Positions 11,920 through 12,257 of a stretch of DNA of 12,257 bases are shown in pieces. Position 1 is the stretch's first letter; each line of letters opens with the position of its first letter. The DNA is from Bacteroidales bacterium (lineage in GTDB: Bacteria > Bacteroidota > Bacteroidia > Bacteroidales > UBA932): positions 1-12,257 of the forward strand of contig JAKSJQ010000052.1 in NCBI GenBank assembly GCA_024402115.1. Reading direction: 5' to 3'. Made by a program: the position numbers and the translations under genes. The notes under the pieces were generated by a model that made no database searches, was not told where the DNA came from, and saw nothing but the letters and a program-made list of their open reading frames with translations.

Positions 11920-12257
11920 CTAAGACTTCGGCTTGATCAGGTAGTATGTCCAGTCTTTCTTCCTGCAGCTGGCCTCGATCGGGTCCTCGATATCGTCAGG
12001 AAGAGAGGCGAAAAAGTCGATTCCGGTCATCCTTTCCACCTCGTCCACGCTCACTATGTAATTGAAGAAATCATCCTCCAGAGGCTCGTTCGGAATGACG
12101 AATCCGATGGCTGTCTTCTCCCCCTGGAACTCCTTCATCACGACCTTGTAAAATGCATATGGCACGCTCACCGACCACTCCCTTCCGATGGTCTGCGGTC
12201 TGTCCTCGAAGAGCGGTCCGCAGCAGATCCAGAGCTGTCCGTACTTCTGCGCCCAGC
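11920..12257 (-). CDS. DNA/RNA non-specific endonuclease, C-terminal part
   Basis: The frame is open from the right window edge to TAG at 11920-11922, giving about 112 residues. It reads WAQKYGQLWICCGPLF at the edge, then TIGREWSVSVPYAFYKVV, AIGFVIPNE, and YIVSVDEVERMTGIDFF. These are the C-terminal landmarks of the NUC1 / Serratia-type nuclease family: the G-P strand, the VPxAFYKVV strand, the IPNE segment, and the DxVExxTGIDFF helix. These enzymes cut DNA and RNA with a Mg-bound His-Asn pair; the DRGH motif that carries the catalytic His lies upstream, outside the window, so activity cannot be assessed. Bacteroidota members are usually exported and may scavenge nucleic acid. The apparent start at 12171 is an internal GTG (Val), not a real start. 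The C-terminal tail (about KKDWTYYLIKPKS) is intact. Confidence 0.85.
   Translation of the reverse strand, partial: WAQKYGQLWICCGPLFEDRPQTIGREWSVSVPYAFYKVVMKEFQGEKTAIGFVIPNEPLEDDFFNYIVSVDEVERMTGIDFFASLPDDIEDPIEASCRKKDWTYYLIKPKS

Overview
The window looks like a chromosomal segment from an uncultured gut or rumen member of the Bacteroidales. Three things support this. Most upstream regions carry the Bacteroidota sigma-ABfr promoter signature (a -7 box TAnnTTTG, in two cases exactly 19 bases from a -33 TTTG) and lack Shine-Dalgarno sequences. Three genes encode lipoproteins and three others encode Sec-exported proteins, at least two of them probably outer-membrane barrels. Several families are typical of that order: a FISUMP-type lipoprotein, a DUF1207-like barrel, and a DUF6088/AbiEi-like protein. 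No rRNA, tRNA or CRISPR array is visible.

Layout: (1) Bases 1-98 are the right end of an IS200/IS605-type transposon: the last codons of tnpB, overlapping a structured omega-RNA scaffold, with the presumptive guide running into host DNA from base 99. (2) Bases 152-1652, minus strand, hold a small outer-membrane beta-barrel gene and a periplasmic lytic transglycosylase, the former with its own consensus promoter. (3) Bases 1764-2960, plus strand, encode an MFS transporter divergent from the transglycosylase, with a promoter placed so close to the ATG that the mRNA should be leaderless or nearly so. (4) Bases 3145-5202, minus strand, encode a large zinc-peptidase lipoprotein (HEXXH-x25-E). It converges on the transporter across a 13-bp hairpin. 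(5) Bases 5323-7425, plus strand, encode a 700-residue lipoprotein built as FISUMP / Ig-like / Ig-like / FISUMP, divergent from the peptidase with back-to-back -7 boxes. (6) Bases 7426-8395 are an AT-rich, gene-free stretch of almost 1 kb. (7) Bases 8396-9469 encode a DUF1207-like outer-membrane protein whose 3' end runs into a decayed fragment of a GH10 xylanase (to base 9659). (8) Bases 9779-10873, minus strand, encode a lipoprotein Ntn-hydrolase with a textbook promoter and terminator. (9) Bases 11034-11675, minus strand, encode an AbiEi/DUF6088-like antitoxin or regulator with no toxin gene beside it. (10) Bases 11920-12257, minus strand, are the C-terminal part of a DNA/RNA non-specific endonuclease cut by the window edge.

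The genes are mostly single transcription units, not one operon. The common theme is the cell envelope: wall remodelling, peptide or amide hydrolysis at the surface, import, and barrels. There are also clear scars of genome turnover: the transposon end, the xylanase remnant, the unpartnered antitoxin and the AT-rich gap. I see no convincing new multi-gene system. The most interesting items are the tnpB/omega-RNA end with a readable guide, the GH10 remnant fused to the end of the barrel gene, and the solitary AbiEi-like gene with a candidate operator.
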